NCBI RefSeq assembly: GCF_019711495.1
Contig: NZ_JAIGNM010000001.1
Coordinates: 372,001-436,000 of the forward strand
DNA from: Qipengyuania xiamenensis
Lineage (GTDB): Bacteria > Pseudomonadota > Alphaproteobacteria > Sphingomonadales > Sphingomonadaceae
Reading direction: 5' to 3'
Length of the DNA stretch: 64,000 bases
In this document: positions 30,533 to 38,916 of the stretch, in pieces
Numbering within the stretch: position 1 is the stretch's first letter
How the letters are laid out: each line of letters starts with the position of its first letter
Position numbers and translations under genes: made by a program
Notes under the pieces: model-generated
The model's input: the letters and a program-made list of their open reading frames with translations, nothing else
What the model was told of the DNA's origin: nothing
Databases searched by the model: none

Positions 30533-31801
30533 ATGAAAAAACTCGTCACCGCGCTCGCCCTAGCAGCGGCAGTTACGCTTCCGGCATGTGCACCGCAGGT
30601 CGAAAGTGCCTCGGCCACCATGCAGGCGGAAGAACGCGAACCGGTGACGATCCTCGTGTCGATCGACGGGTTCCATCCCACATATCTCGATCGCGGTATC
30701 ACGCCGGCGCTTTCGGAAATCGCGGATGACGGCGTGCGCGCAGCGATGCGGCCGTCCTTCCCGACCAAGACTTTCCCCAACCACTGGACGCTGGTGACGG
30801 GCCTCGTCCCCGACCACCACGGCATCACTGCCAACCGGATGGAAGACAAGGGCAAGCCCGCAGAGCCGTTCACCATGGCGACGGTCGATCCCTACTGGTG
30901 GAACGAGGCCAAGCCCGTCTGGGTCGAAGCCGAAGAAGCCGGCATTCGCAGCGCCGCCATGTTCTGGCCCGGCTCTGCCGTTCCCTGGGGTGGCACCGCT
31001 GTGCGTTATGGGCCGGTGACGGACGGAATCCTGCCGAGCGACTGGCAGCAATTCTCGATGCAGGTGTCCAATACGCAGCGCGTGAACTCGGTGCTCGACT
31101 GGCTGCGCCGTCCGGCGGAAATCCGCCCCGAATTCCTGACGCTCTATTTCGATACGGTCGACAGCGCCGGTCACGATGGCGGCCCTGCGGGTGAAGAAAT
31201 CGACGCAGCGCTGCGCGATGTCGACAGCCATATCGCCATGCTGGTCGATGGGCTTGAGGCGCTGGGCCAGCCCGCCAATCTCGTCATCGTGTCGGATCAC
31301 GGCATGGCCCCGACCAGTTCGGAGCGCGTCATCGCTCTCGACGAACTGTTCGACAGCTCGCTTTACCGGCTGGTCGAAGCTGGTGCCTACGCGACCTTCG
31401 AACCGGCCGAAGGTATGGAAGACGTATTCCGCGATGCTATCCTTGCAGATCATGACAACATGACTTGCTGGGCGAAGGAAAACATCCCGGCGCGCTACAA
31501 CTACGGAACGCACGAGCGCATTCCGCCCTACTTCTGCCTCCCGGAAACCGGCTGGACGATCACGCGATCTGCATCGAATGCGAGCTGGACCGGCGGCAAC
31601 CACGGCTACGACAAATTCGCGCCGGAGATGGAAGCCATCTTCATCGCGAACGGCCCGGCTTTCCGGCAGGGAACGAGTGTTCCGATTTTCGATAACACCG
31701 ACGTCGCACCGCTCCTGCGCCACCTCGTGGGCCTGCCCCAGGCCGAGAGGGCCGACGGCTCCATCGATGCGCTCGTTCCGGCCCTTTCTTCAAGCGATTG
31801 A
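30533..31801 (+). CDS. Nucleotide pyrophosphatase/phosphodiesterase-type lipoprotein
   Basis: This 422-residue member of the alkaline phosphatase superfamily is most like the ectonucleotide pyrophosphatase/phosphodiesterase (NPP) group. The metal site begins in LVSIDGFHP, the nucleophile Thr lies in FPTKTFPNHWTLVTG, and the remaining metal ligands are in DTVDSAGHDGG, VSDHGMA and GNHGYD. A lipobox LPAC gives lipidated Cys19. Likely substrates are nucleotides or phosphodiesters outside the inner membrane. The ATG at 30533 has AGGAAGG upstream; the longer open frame reads back into ychF and is a shadow. Confidence 0.88.
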   Translation: MKKLVTALALAAAVTLPACAPQVESASATMQAEEREPVTILVSIDGFHPTYLDRGITPALSEIADDGVRAAMRPSFPTKTFPNHWTLVTGLVPDHHGITANRMEDKGKPAEPFTMATVDPYWWNEAKPVWVEAEEAGIRSAAMFWPGSAVPWGGTAVRYGPVTDGILPSDWQQFSMQVSNTQRVNSVLDWLRRPAEIRPEFLTLYFDTVDSAGHDGGPAGEEIDAALRDVDSHIAMLVDGLEALGQPANLVIVSDHGMAPTSSERVIALDELFDSSLYRLVEAGAYATFEPAEGMEDVFRDAILADHDNMTCWAKENIPARYNYGTHERIPPYFCLPETGWTITRSASNASWTGGNHGYDKFAPEMEAIFIANGPAFRQGTSVPIFDNTDVAPLLRHLVGLPQAERADGSIDALVPALSSSD

Positions 31802-31811
31802 TAGGTAAGGC

Positions 31812-31837
31812 GGAACGCTTACCCCTCCCCTGCCGTT
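31812..31837 (+). promoter_or_regulatory. EcfG-type general stress promoter before DUF1206
   Basis: GGAAC at 31812-31816 and CGTT at 31834-31837 are separated by 17 nt. This matches the -35/-10 consensus of the alphaproteobacterial general stress sigma factor EcfG. It lies in the short spacer before the DUF1206 gene that starts at 31865. Confidence 0.65.
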
Positions 31838-31864
31838 AGGCTTGCAAACAAGGGGAGTATTCCG

Positions 31865-32677
31865 GTGGTAGACAAGTCCGAAAAGTTCAATTGGCTGGTG
31901 CGCGTAGGCTATTTCAGCCGCGCGATCCTGTATTTCGTCCTCGGTCTGATCGCGCTGACCAGCGCCGACAAGATCGCGGAAGGAACGAACGGGATTTTCC
32001 GGGCCATCAAGGACTATCCTGCCGGCACGGCGATCCTCTGGATCATGGTGATCGGTCTGGTCGCCTATGCCCTCTTCCGCTTCTGTTCCCCCCTGTTCGA
32101 TATCGAAAACAATGGTTCGGATACCAAGGGCTGGGGCAAGCGTATCGGCCATGCCGGTAGCGGGATTGCTCATATCGTTCTCGCTTACTCCGCGTACAAG
32201 TTCGCCACGAGCGGCTCGGGTTCTTCGGGCGGCTCGGGCGGTGGCGGAGCGCAGGAGGCTGCTTCCGGCGTCCTTTCGATGGACTTTGGCGGCATCGTGC
32301 TGGGCATCCTCGGCATCGCCTTCTTCCTCGCGGCCGTCTTCCAGGCGAAGAAGGGTATCACCGGCGAGTTCATGAACCGTATCAGCGCCCAGGCCCCGTC
32401 CTCGACGCGCTGGCTCGGCGTCGCAGGCTATCTGGCCCGCGCAGTGGTCTACACGGTGATCGGCTGGTCGCTGTTCAAGGCAGGCTTCATGTCGAGTGGT
32501 GCTAGCGAAGTGAAGACGCTCGGCGATGCCGTAGCGAGCCTCGCTGGCGAAGGCTTCATCTTCACGCTGACCGCGATCGGCCTCATGCTGTTCGGGCTCT
32601 TCAGCCTCGTTCTCGCGCGCTACAGGATCATCCCCGATCTCGACGAAAGCGCGGGCGTGCCCTCTTTCCGGGCTTGA
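31865..32677 (+). CDS. DUF1206 integral membrane protein
   Basis: This 270-residue protein has six predicted membrane helices arranged as three pairs. Each pair begins with a repeat of the form GYxxRAxxYxxxG, for example GYFSRAILYFVLGL and GYLARAVVYTVIGW. This triple repeat defines DUF1206, whose function is unknown. A Gly/Ser-rich linker (SGSGSSGGSGGGG) connects pairs two and three. The start is GTG at 31865, preceded by GGGGAG. An EcfG-type promoter lies upstream, so the gene is probably induced in the general stress response. Confidence 0.85.
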   Translation: MVDKSEKFNWLVRVGYFSRAILYFVLGLIALTSADKIAEGTNGIFRAIKDYPAGTAILWIMVIGLVAYALFRFCSPLFDIENNGSDTKGWGKRIGHAGSGIAHIVLAYSAYKFATSGSGSSGGSGGGGAQEAASGVLSMDFGGIVLGILGIAFFLAAVFQAKKGITGEFMNRISAQAPSSTRWLGVAGYLARAVVYTVIGWSLFKAGFMSSGASEVKTLGDAVASLAGEGFIFTLTAIGLMLFGLFSLVLARYRIIPDLDESAGVPSFRA

Positions 32678-32685
32678 TCTTGAAT

Positions 32686-32704
32686 TATACCCTAGGGGGG
32701 TATA
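32686..32704 (+). promoter_or_regulatory. CsoR/FrmR-type operator (TATACCCTAGGGGGGTATA)
   Basis: A near-palindrome with a G6 run between TATA ends lies ten bases before the glutaredoxin-MauE start. DUF156-family repressors (CsoR for copper, RcnR for nickel/cobalt, FrmR for formaldehyde) bind sites of this kind. No DUF156 gene is in the window, so the regulator must be encoded elsewhere. Confidence 0.65.
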
Positions 32705-32714
32705 TTTCGGCGCG

Positions 32715-33455
32715 ATGACAAAGACAGCACAGCTTTACCGCATGGTGATGGACAAGCACGTCTGTCCTTACGGCATCAAATCGAAGTGGTTGCTCAAGCG
32801 CGAAGGCTTCAAGGTGGAAGACAACCACCTCACCACGCGCGAGATGACCGATGCCTTCAAGGAAGGTCACGGTGTGCAAACCACGCCGCAGACCTTCATC
32901 GACGGCGAACGGATCGGCGGGTACACCGATCTGCGCAAGCACTTCGGTTATGACAAGAGCAAGCAGGGCGGCAAGAGCTACACGCCCGTGCTTGCCGTCT
33001 TCGCGGTCGGTGCTGCACTTGCCATAGCTCTCAGCTTTTTCGTCTACGACGTGCCCTTCACCATCCGCACGGGCGAATGGTTCGTGGCGTTTTCGATGGC
33101 GATGCTCGCCATGCTGAAGCTGCAGGATGTCGAACAATTCTCGAGCATGTTCGTGGGATACGACCTACTCGGCAGGCGCTGGGTTCCATACGCTTATGCC
33201 TATCCATTCCTGGAGGCGACGGCAGCGGTGCTCATGGCGGGACGCATCCTGCCATGGCTATCGATACCGATTGCCCTCTTCATCGGGACGGTTGGCGCTA
33301 TCAGCGTATTCTACGCGGTCTACATCCAGAAGCGCGACATCAAGTGTGCTTGCGTGGGAGGCAGCGGGAATGTCCCGCTCGGCTTCGTCTCGCTGACAGA
33401 AAACCTCGCCATGGTCGGCATGGGCATTTGGATGTTGCTTCGCCCTGCCCTGTGA
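32715..33455 (+). CDS. Glutaredoxin-MauE fusion membrane protein
   Basis: This 246-residue protein starts with a glutaredoxin domain (about residues 1-80, redox motif C17-P-Y-G20, TTPQTFIDGERIGGYTDL). It continues into a membrane domain with four or more helices like MauE/DoxX, including a loop ending CACVGG. MauE-type proteins move redox equivalents across the membrane for periplasmic disulfide chemistry. The fusion would link a cytosolic thiol domain to that membrane part. The CsoR/FrmR-like operator directly upstream suggests control by a metal or an aldehyde. There is almost no room for a ribosome site, so the mRNA may be leaderless. Confidence 0.85.
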   Translation: MTKTAQLYRMVMDKHVCPYGIKSKWLLKREGFKVEDNHLTTREMTDAFKEGHGVQTTPQTFIDGERIGGYTDLRKHFGYDKSKQGGKSYTPVLAVFAVGAALAIALSFFVYDVPFTIRTGEWFVAFSMAMLAMLKLQDVEQFSSMFVGYDLLGRRWVPYAYAYPFLEATAAVLMAGRILPWLSIPIALFIGTVGAISVFYAVYIQKRDIKCACVGGSGNVPLGFVSLTENLAMVGMGIWMLLRPAL

Positions 33456-33470
33456 GCCATCAGACGGGCT

Positions 33471-33929
33471 ATGAAGTTCTACGAAGACATCGAAGTCGGA
33501 ACCAAAAACGCTTTCGGCCGGTACGAGGTCACTCGCGAAGAGGTGATCGATTTCGCCTCCAAGTATGACCCCCAACCTTTCCATCTCGATGACGAGGCTG
33601 CCGCACAGACGCATTTTGGAAGGCTCTCGGCCAGCGGCTGGCATACGTGTTCGATGACCATGGCGATGATGGTCGAGAACATGAAGGACGAGAAATCGGC
33701 CGGTCTCGGATCGCCCGGAGTGGACAACCTGCGCTGGAAGAAGCCCGTCTATCCGGGCGATACGCTGCGCTGCGAGACCGAGATCATCGAAAAGCGCCGC
33801 AGCGCCTCGCGACCTGAAATGGGCATCTTCAAGAGCCTGATCCGCACATTCAACCAGAATGGCGACATGGTCCTTGAAATGGTCTCGAACGGGCTGATCC
33901 GCACGCGCGAACCGGGCGGCTCGGACTAG
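33471..33929 (+). CDS. MaoC-family (R)-specific hydratase-like protein
   Basis: This 152-residue single hot-dog domain has the hydratase-2 motif in FASKYDPQPFHLDDEAA and the following GWHTCSM. NLRWKKPVYPGDTL is a typical MaoC block. The catalytic Asp and His of the hydratase motif are present. Such proteins hydrate trans-2-enoyl-CoA or related acyl thioesters. It starts 15 bp after the glutaredoxin-MauE gene and may be in the same transcript. It is convergent with the lipoprotein gene, with only one base between the stops. Confidence 0.88.
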   Translation: MKFYEDIEVGTKNAFGRYEVTREEVIDFASKYDPQPFHLDDEAAAQTHFGRLSASGWHTCSMTMAMMVENMKDEKSAGLGSPGVDNLRWKKPVYPGDTLRCETEIIEKRRSASRPEMGIFKSLIRTFNQNGDMVLEMVSNGLIRTREPGGSD

Positions 33930-33930
33930 G

Positions 33931-34416
33931 TCAGGCGCCGCACTGGACGAGGCCATCAGCCTCGTAGACCATGCGGTCGCCTGCATCCCTCACGACAAGC
34001 GAACCGCGGTAATCGGTGGTCTCCATGCCGCTCTGCTCGCCGCCTGCCTCGTCGAGGTCGAGGATGAAGCTGTACTCCAGCCCGGTATATTTGCTGCGCG
34101 CCAGATAGGGCAGTTCGCGGCTTCCAGCATCGGCGGCAAAGCGCAGAAGGTCGCCGTCGCGAATGATGTAGCCCTCGTCCGCCATGGCGATCGCCACCGC
34201 GCCGAGTCCGCCGCCATCAGGGGCAAAACTGCAACCGGCGCCGAACAAGCCGTACTTCTCGATTTCCCGGTAGCGAATGGGTTCCGGCTCGAACTGTTCT
34301 ACCGGCGGTTGCTGGTTAGCCTCGACTTCAGCCACGGCATCCTCGCGCTCCGCCTCGGAAAGGGGATCGGTGCAGCCCACAACAAGCAGAGAGAGGGCAA
34401 CTGCAATCGCGCGCAT
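33931..34416 (-). CDS. Hypothetical lipoprotein downstream of mutL
   Basis: This 161-residue protein has a lipoprotein signal (lipobox VVGC, Cys15) and a small beta-rich domain with YGLFGAGCSFAPDGGG in the middle and VYEADGLVQCGA at the end. I do not recognise the family. Two conserved-looking cysteines after the lipid Cys could form a disulfide. Its start overlaps the mutL stop as TGATG, so translation is coupled with mutL, though a functional link to mismatch repair is not expected. Confidence 0.75.
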   Translation of the reverse strand: MRAIAVALSLLVVGCTDPLSEAEREDAVAEVEANQQPPVEQFEPEPIRYREIEKYGLFGAGCSFAPDGGGLGAVAIAMADEGYIIRDGDLLRFAADAGSRELPYLARSKYTGLEYSFILDLDEAGGEQSGMETTDYRGSLVVRDAGDRMVYEADGLVQCGA

Positions 34417-36218
34417 CAGTGTCTCCCGAAAAGCTTTTCGACGTCTTCCATCGAGAGTTTAACCCACGTGGGCCGTCCATGGTTGCACTGGCCCGAGCGC
34501 GGAGTGCGTTCCATCTCGCGAAGCAGCGCATTCATTTCGTCGACGCGCAGCACGCGCCCTGCCCTGACCGAGCCGTGGCAGGCCATGGTGGCGAGGACCA
34601 GGTCGAGCTTCTCGCCTAGGTGTAGCGCTTCGCCGTTGAGCGCGAGATCGTCGTCGATATCGCGCAGGAGCTTTTCCGGATCGGTCCGCGCGATGGCATG
34701 CGGCAGGCTGCGAACCAGCATGGCCGAGGGGCCAAAGCGCTCGATGGCGAGACCGTGCTTCGCCAGTGTGTCGGCAGCTTCCTCGAGCCTATCGCAGCTG
34801 GTCTCGTCCAGTTCGACGACCTCCGGAATCAGCAAGGCCTGGCTGCGCGCCACGGCTTCTTCGGCACCGGCGGCCTTCAGTCGTTCAAGGACAAGTCGCT
34901 CATGCGCTGCATGCTGGTCGACAAGGACCAGACCGTCCTTCGCTTCGGCCACGATATAGGTGTTGGCAACCTGGCCGCGGGCCACGCCGAGGGGGAAGTC
35001 CTGCGTTTCTTCGGCGACCGGCGCAGCTTCCTCTGCGCGTCCCTGGGGAGCGGCCATGACCCCGCCTTCCGCACCGCGCCACTGCTGAACCGGCTCGGAC
35101 ACGCGCGTTTGCGGGGCGGACCAGTCGCGGCCCTCAAAGATCGATCGAAGCGCTGGCGCAGGTTCGTCGCGCACGGGCTCCTGCTGCCAGCGCGACATGG
35201 CGCTCGCGTCGGGAGATTGTGCGCTCCTGCGGTCTCCTGTCGCCAAGGCCTGCCTGAGGCCGGACACGATGAAACCGCGCACGCCCTGCGCATCGCGAAA
35301 CCGCACCTCGGTCTTCGCCGGATGGACGTTCACATCCACGTCCTCTGGCGGAATCTCGAGGAAGAGTGCGAGGACGGCGTGGCGGTCGCGCGCCAGCATA
35401 TCGGCATAAGCACCGCGCACCGCGCCGGTCAGCAGGCGATCCTTCACAGGGCGCCCGTTGACGAAGAGGTACTGGTGATCGGCGATGCCGCGATTGTAGG
35501 TCGGCAGGCCGGCAATGCCTGTCAGGCGCATAGCCCCACGATCAAGGTCGATCGCGACCCCATTTTCCTTGAGCTCGCGCGCAACGACCTGCGCAACGCG
35601 GTTCGCCAGTCCCTCCCCGCCTTGCAGGCCGAGAATACGCCTGTCTCCGTGATCCAGCGTGATCGCAACATCGGGCCGCGCCATTGCGAGGCGCTTCACT
35701 ACATCGACGCAGGCCGCATACTCGCTGCGCGGTGTACGCAGGAACTTTCGGCGCGCGGGTATCTTGCCGAAAAGATTCTCCACCCTCACCCGTGTTCCGG
35801 GCGGCAGGGCAGCCGGTCCTTCGGAAACCAGCTCGCCATGATCGACGACGCGCTTCCAGCCATCGTCCGCACCGCATGGACGGCTCTCAAGGGTGAACCG
35901 CGCGACGCTGGCAATGCTGGGCAGCGCCTCGCCACGAAAGCCGAGAGTGGCGACCTGTTCGATAGCTTCGTCGGGCAGTTTCGAAGTGGCGTGGCGTTCG
36001 AGCGCGAGTGCCATTTCTTCGGGTGTCATCCCGCAGCCGTCATCGGTCACTTCGAGACTCGTGAGTCCGCCTTCGACCAGCTTGATCGCGATCCGCGTTG
36101 CCCCCGCGTCGATCGCGTTTTCGACCAGCTCCTTGAGTGCCGAAGAGGGACGCTCAACCACCTCGCCGGCAGCGATGCGATTGACGAGATTATCGGGCAG
36201 TCGACGAATTTGTGGCAT
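34416..36218 (-). CDS. mutL: DNA mismatch repair protein MutL (endonuclease-type)
   Basis: This 600-residue MutL has the N-terminal GHKL ATPase with IAAGEVVERPSSALKELVENAIDAG, DDGCGM and TLGFRGEALPSI. The C-terminal domain keeps the nuclease motif DQHAAHERLVLE beginning at Asp434, with later ACHGSVRAG and CNHGRPT zinc-site motifs. The protein can therefore nick DNA itself, as expected where MutH is absent. A linker of about 100 residues rich in Ala, Gln and Pro connects the halves. ATG 36218 begins the conserved N-terminus; the open frame upstream is not coding-like. It is divergent from mreB. Confidence 0.96.
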   Translation of the reverse strand: MPQIRRLPDNLVNRIAAGEVVERPSSALKELVENAIDAGATRIAIKLVEGGLTSLEVTDDGCGMTPEEMALALERHATSKLPDEAIEQVATLGFRGEALPSIASVARFTLESRPCGADDGWKRVVDHGELVSEGPAALPPGTRVRVENLFGKIPARRKFLRTPRSEYAACVDVVKRLAMARPDVAITLDHGDRRILGLQGGEGLANRVAQVVARELKENGVAIDLDRGAMRLTGIAGLPTYNRGIADHQYLFVNGRPVKDRLLTGAVRGAYADMLARDRHAVLALFLEIPPEDVDVNVHPAKTEVRFRDAQGVRGFIVSGLRQALATGDRRSAQSPDASAMSRWQQEPVRDEPAPALRSIFEGRDWSAPQTRVSEPVQQWRGAEGGVMAAPQGRAEEAAPVAEETQDFPLGVARGQVANTYIVAEAKDGLVLVDQHAAHERLVLERLKAAGAEEAVARSQALLIPEVVELDETSCDRLEEAADTLAKHGLAIERFGPSAMLVRSLPHAIARTDPEKLLRDIDDDLALNGEALHLGEKLDLVLATMACHGSVRAGRVLRVDEMNALLREMERTPRSGQCNHGRPTWVKLSMEDVEKLFGRH

Positions 36219-36321
36219 GGATTTTCCGGTATAGCGGCGAAGTGCCGGAAATCCGAGACAATGCGTGTCGCTTTCCCCCGCAGCTTTTACGGAAATTTTT
36301 GGCTTTCGGAGCGTAATATAG

Positions 36322-37458
<1,137 letters not shown>

Positions 37459-37474
37459 GGCAAGGGGGCAGGCA

Positions 37475-38365
37475 ATGGCGCCGAGTGGCCAGCGGCGCTC
37501 CAGCTATTCCAAGCGGGCGCAGTACAATCTGTTCACCGGCTATATTTTTGCCGGGATCGGCGCCCTGCTGGGCGCCATCCTGCTTGGATTGTCCTTTTTC
37601 CAGCCAACGCTGTTCGGAGGTCCGCGAGGTATGGCGCAGGACGCGGCCTCTCCGGCGACCGAAACCGTGGCGGCTGCGCGCACCGGTTCGAAGGGCCTGT
37701 GGGATGCGATCAGCGGCTACTATCGCGCCGGCTCCAAGAACGCGGATCTCCGCCGCGAGATGGAGCTGGCGCGCATTCGCCTGAAAGAAGCCGAGGCTGT
37801 TCGACAGGAAAATGTCCGACTGAAAGGCTTGCTCGACCTGCAGGACAAAGATCGCACGCCGGTGACGGTTGCCCGCCTTATCGGTTCCTCTTCATCGAGC
37901 ACGCGCCGGTTTGCATACCTCGGAGCCGGCTCGGATGACGGCGTTGCGGTCGGCATGCCCGTACGCAGTCCCCGCGGCGTTGTGGGCCGTATCCTGGAAA
38001 CCGGCGGCAGCTCCTCGCGAGTTCTCTTGCTCACAGACCGCGAAAGCGTGCTCCCTGTCCGCAGGGCCGGCGACGAAGTCGTGGCCTTTGCCGAAGGGCG
38101 CGGCGATAGCCTGCTCAGGATCAAGCTCATCAATCTCGGTATAAACCCGCTCCAGCCCGGCGACATGTTCGTGACCAGCGGCGCCGGCGGTTACTATCCG
38201 CCCGGCATCGCCGTGGCGATCGTGACGGAGATCACCGATGACGGCGGTCTCGCCCGGATCGTCAGCGATCCGGCCGCGACCGATTTCGTCGCCATCGAGC
38301 CGATCTTCGAACCTGACGCAGCCCAAGGGGCGACCACGCCGATCGAAGAAGAGCTGGGCGACTGA
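37475..38365 (+). CDS. mreC: Rod shape-determining protein MreC
   Basis: This 296-residue bitopic inner-membrane protein has one transmembrane helix (about residues 22-45), a periplasmic coiled-coil (about 75-115) and a beta-domain with GSSSRVLLLTDRESVLPVR. MreC links MreB filaments to PBP2 and RodA. It starts 16 bp after mreB, and its stop touches the mreD start (TGATG). Confidence 0.95.
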   Translation: MAPSGQRRSSYSKRAQYNLFTGYIFAGIGALLGAILLGLSFFQPTLFGGPRGMAQDAASPATETVAAARTGSKGLWDAISGYYRAGSKNADLRREMELARIRLKEAEAVRQENVRLKGLLDLQDKDRTPVTVARLIGSSSSSTRRFAYLGAGSDDGVAVGMPVRSPRGVVGRILETGGSSSRVLLLTDRESVLPVRRAGDEVVAFAEGRGDSLLRIKLINLGINPLQPGDMFVTSGAGGYYPPGIAVAIVTEITDDGGLARIVSDPAATDFVAIEPIFEPDAAQGATTPIEEELGD

Positions 38366-38916
38366 TGGAGCGCAACGATCCGCGCGCGCGCAGCGACGCA
38401 TACGGCAGCAGGATCAATCGCTCGCACTCGCCGTTCCTCGCCAACGTCATTCCCTGGGCCAGCATCATGCTGGCATCGCTCCTGCCGATCTTCGCGATCG
38501 CTGCGGCCCTGCCCATGGTCCCTCCCCTCGGCTTCCTCATGCTGGTCGGATGGCGGCTCGTGCGCCCGGGACTACTGCCGATCTGGGCCGGCTTCCCCCT
38601 CGGCCTGTTCGACGATCTCTACAGCGGCCAGCCCTTCGGTTTCGCGATCCTGCTATGGTCGGTGACGATGCTGGTGATCGAGGCAATCGAACTGCGCCTT
38701 CCGTGGCGCGCATTCTGGCAAGACTGGTTCACGGCCGGTATATTGACCGTGAGCTATCTGCTGCTGGGCTGGATATTGTCCGGCGCGTCGCCCTCTATTC
38801 CATCTCTCGTCGCTCTCGTGCCCCAGCTTATCCTTTCGATCCTGCTGTTTCCCATCCTCGCTCGCATCGTGGCGCGGCTCGACGAGTTGCGCCTGAAGCG
38901 CTGGAAGCGCGTCTGA
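38365..38916 (+). CDS. mreD: Rod shape-determining protein MreD
   Basis: This 183-residue membrane protein has about five helices and the MreD pattern GFPLGLFDDLYSGQPFG. It is part of the elongasome with MreC. Start and stop each overlap the neighbouring gene by one base (TGATG), so translation is coupled from mreC through mrdA. Confidence 0.93.
   Translation: MERNDPRARSDAYGSRINRSHSPFLANVIPWASIMLASLLPIFAIAAALPMVPPLGFLMLVGWRLVRPGLLPIWAGFPLGLFDDLYSGQPFGFAILLWSVTMLVIEAIELRLPWRAFWQDWFTAGILTVSYLLLGWILSGASPSIPSLVALVPQLILSILLFPILARIVARLDELRLKRWKRV

Noticed and set aside
38238..38915. N-terminal extension of mrdA to 937 residues
   Set aside because: It reads over mreC and mreD in another frame; the ATG at 38916 gives the normal PBP2 start and touches the mreD stop.
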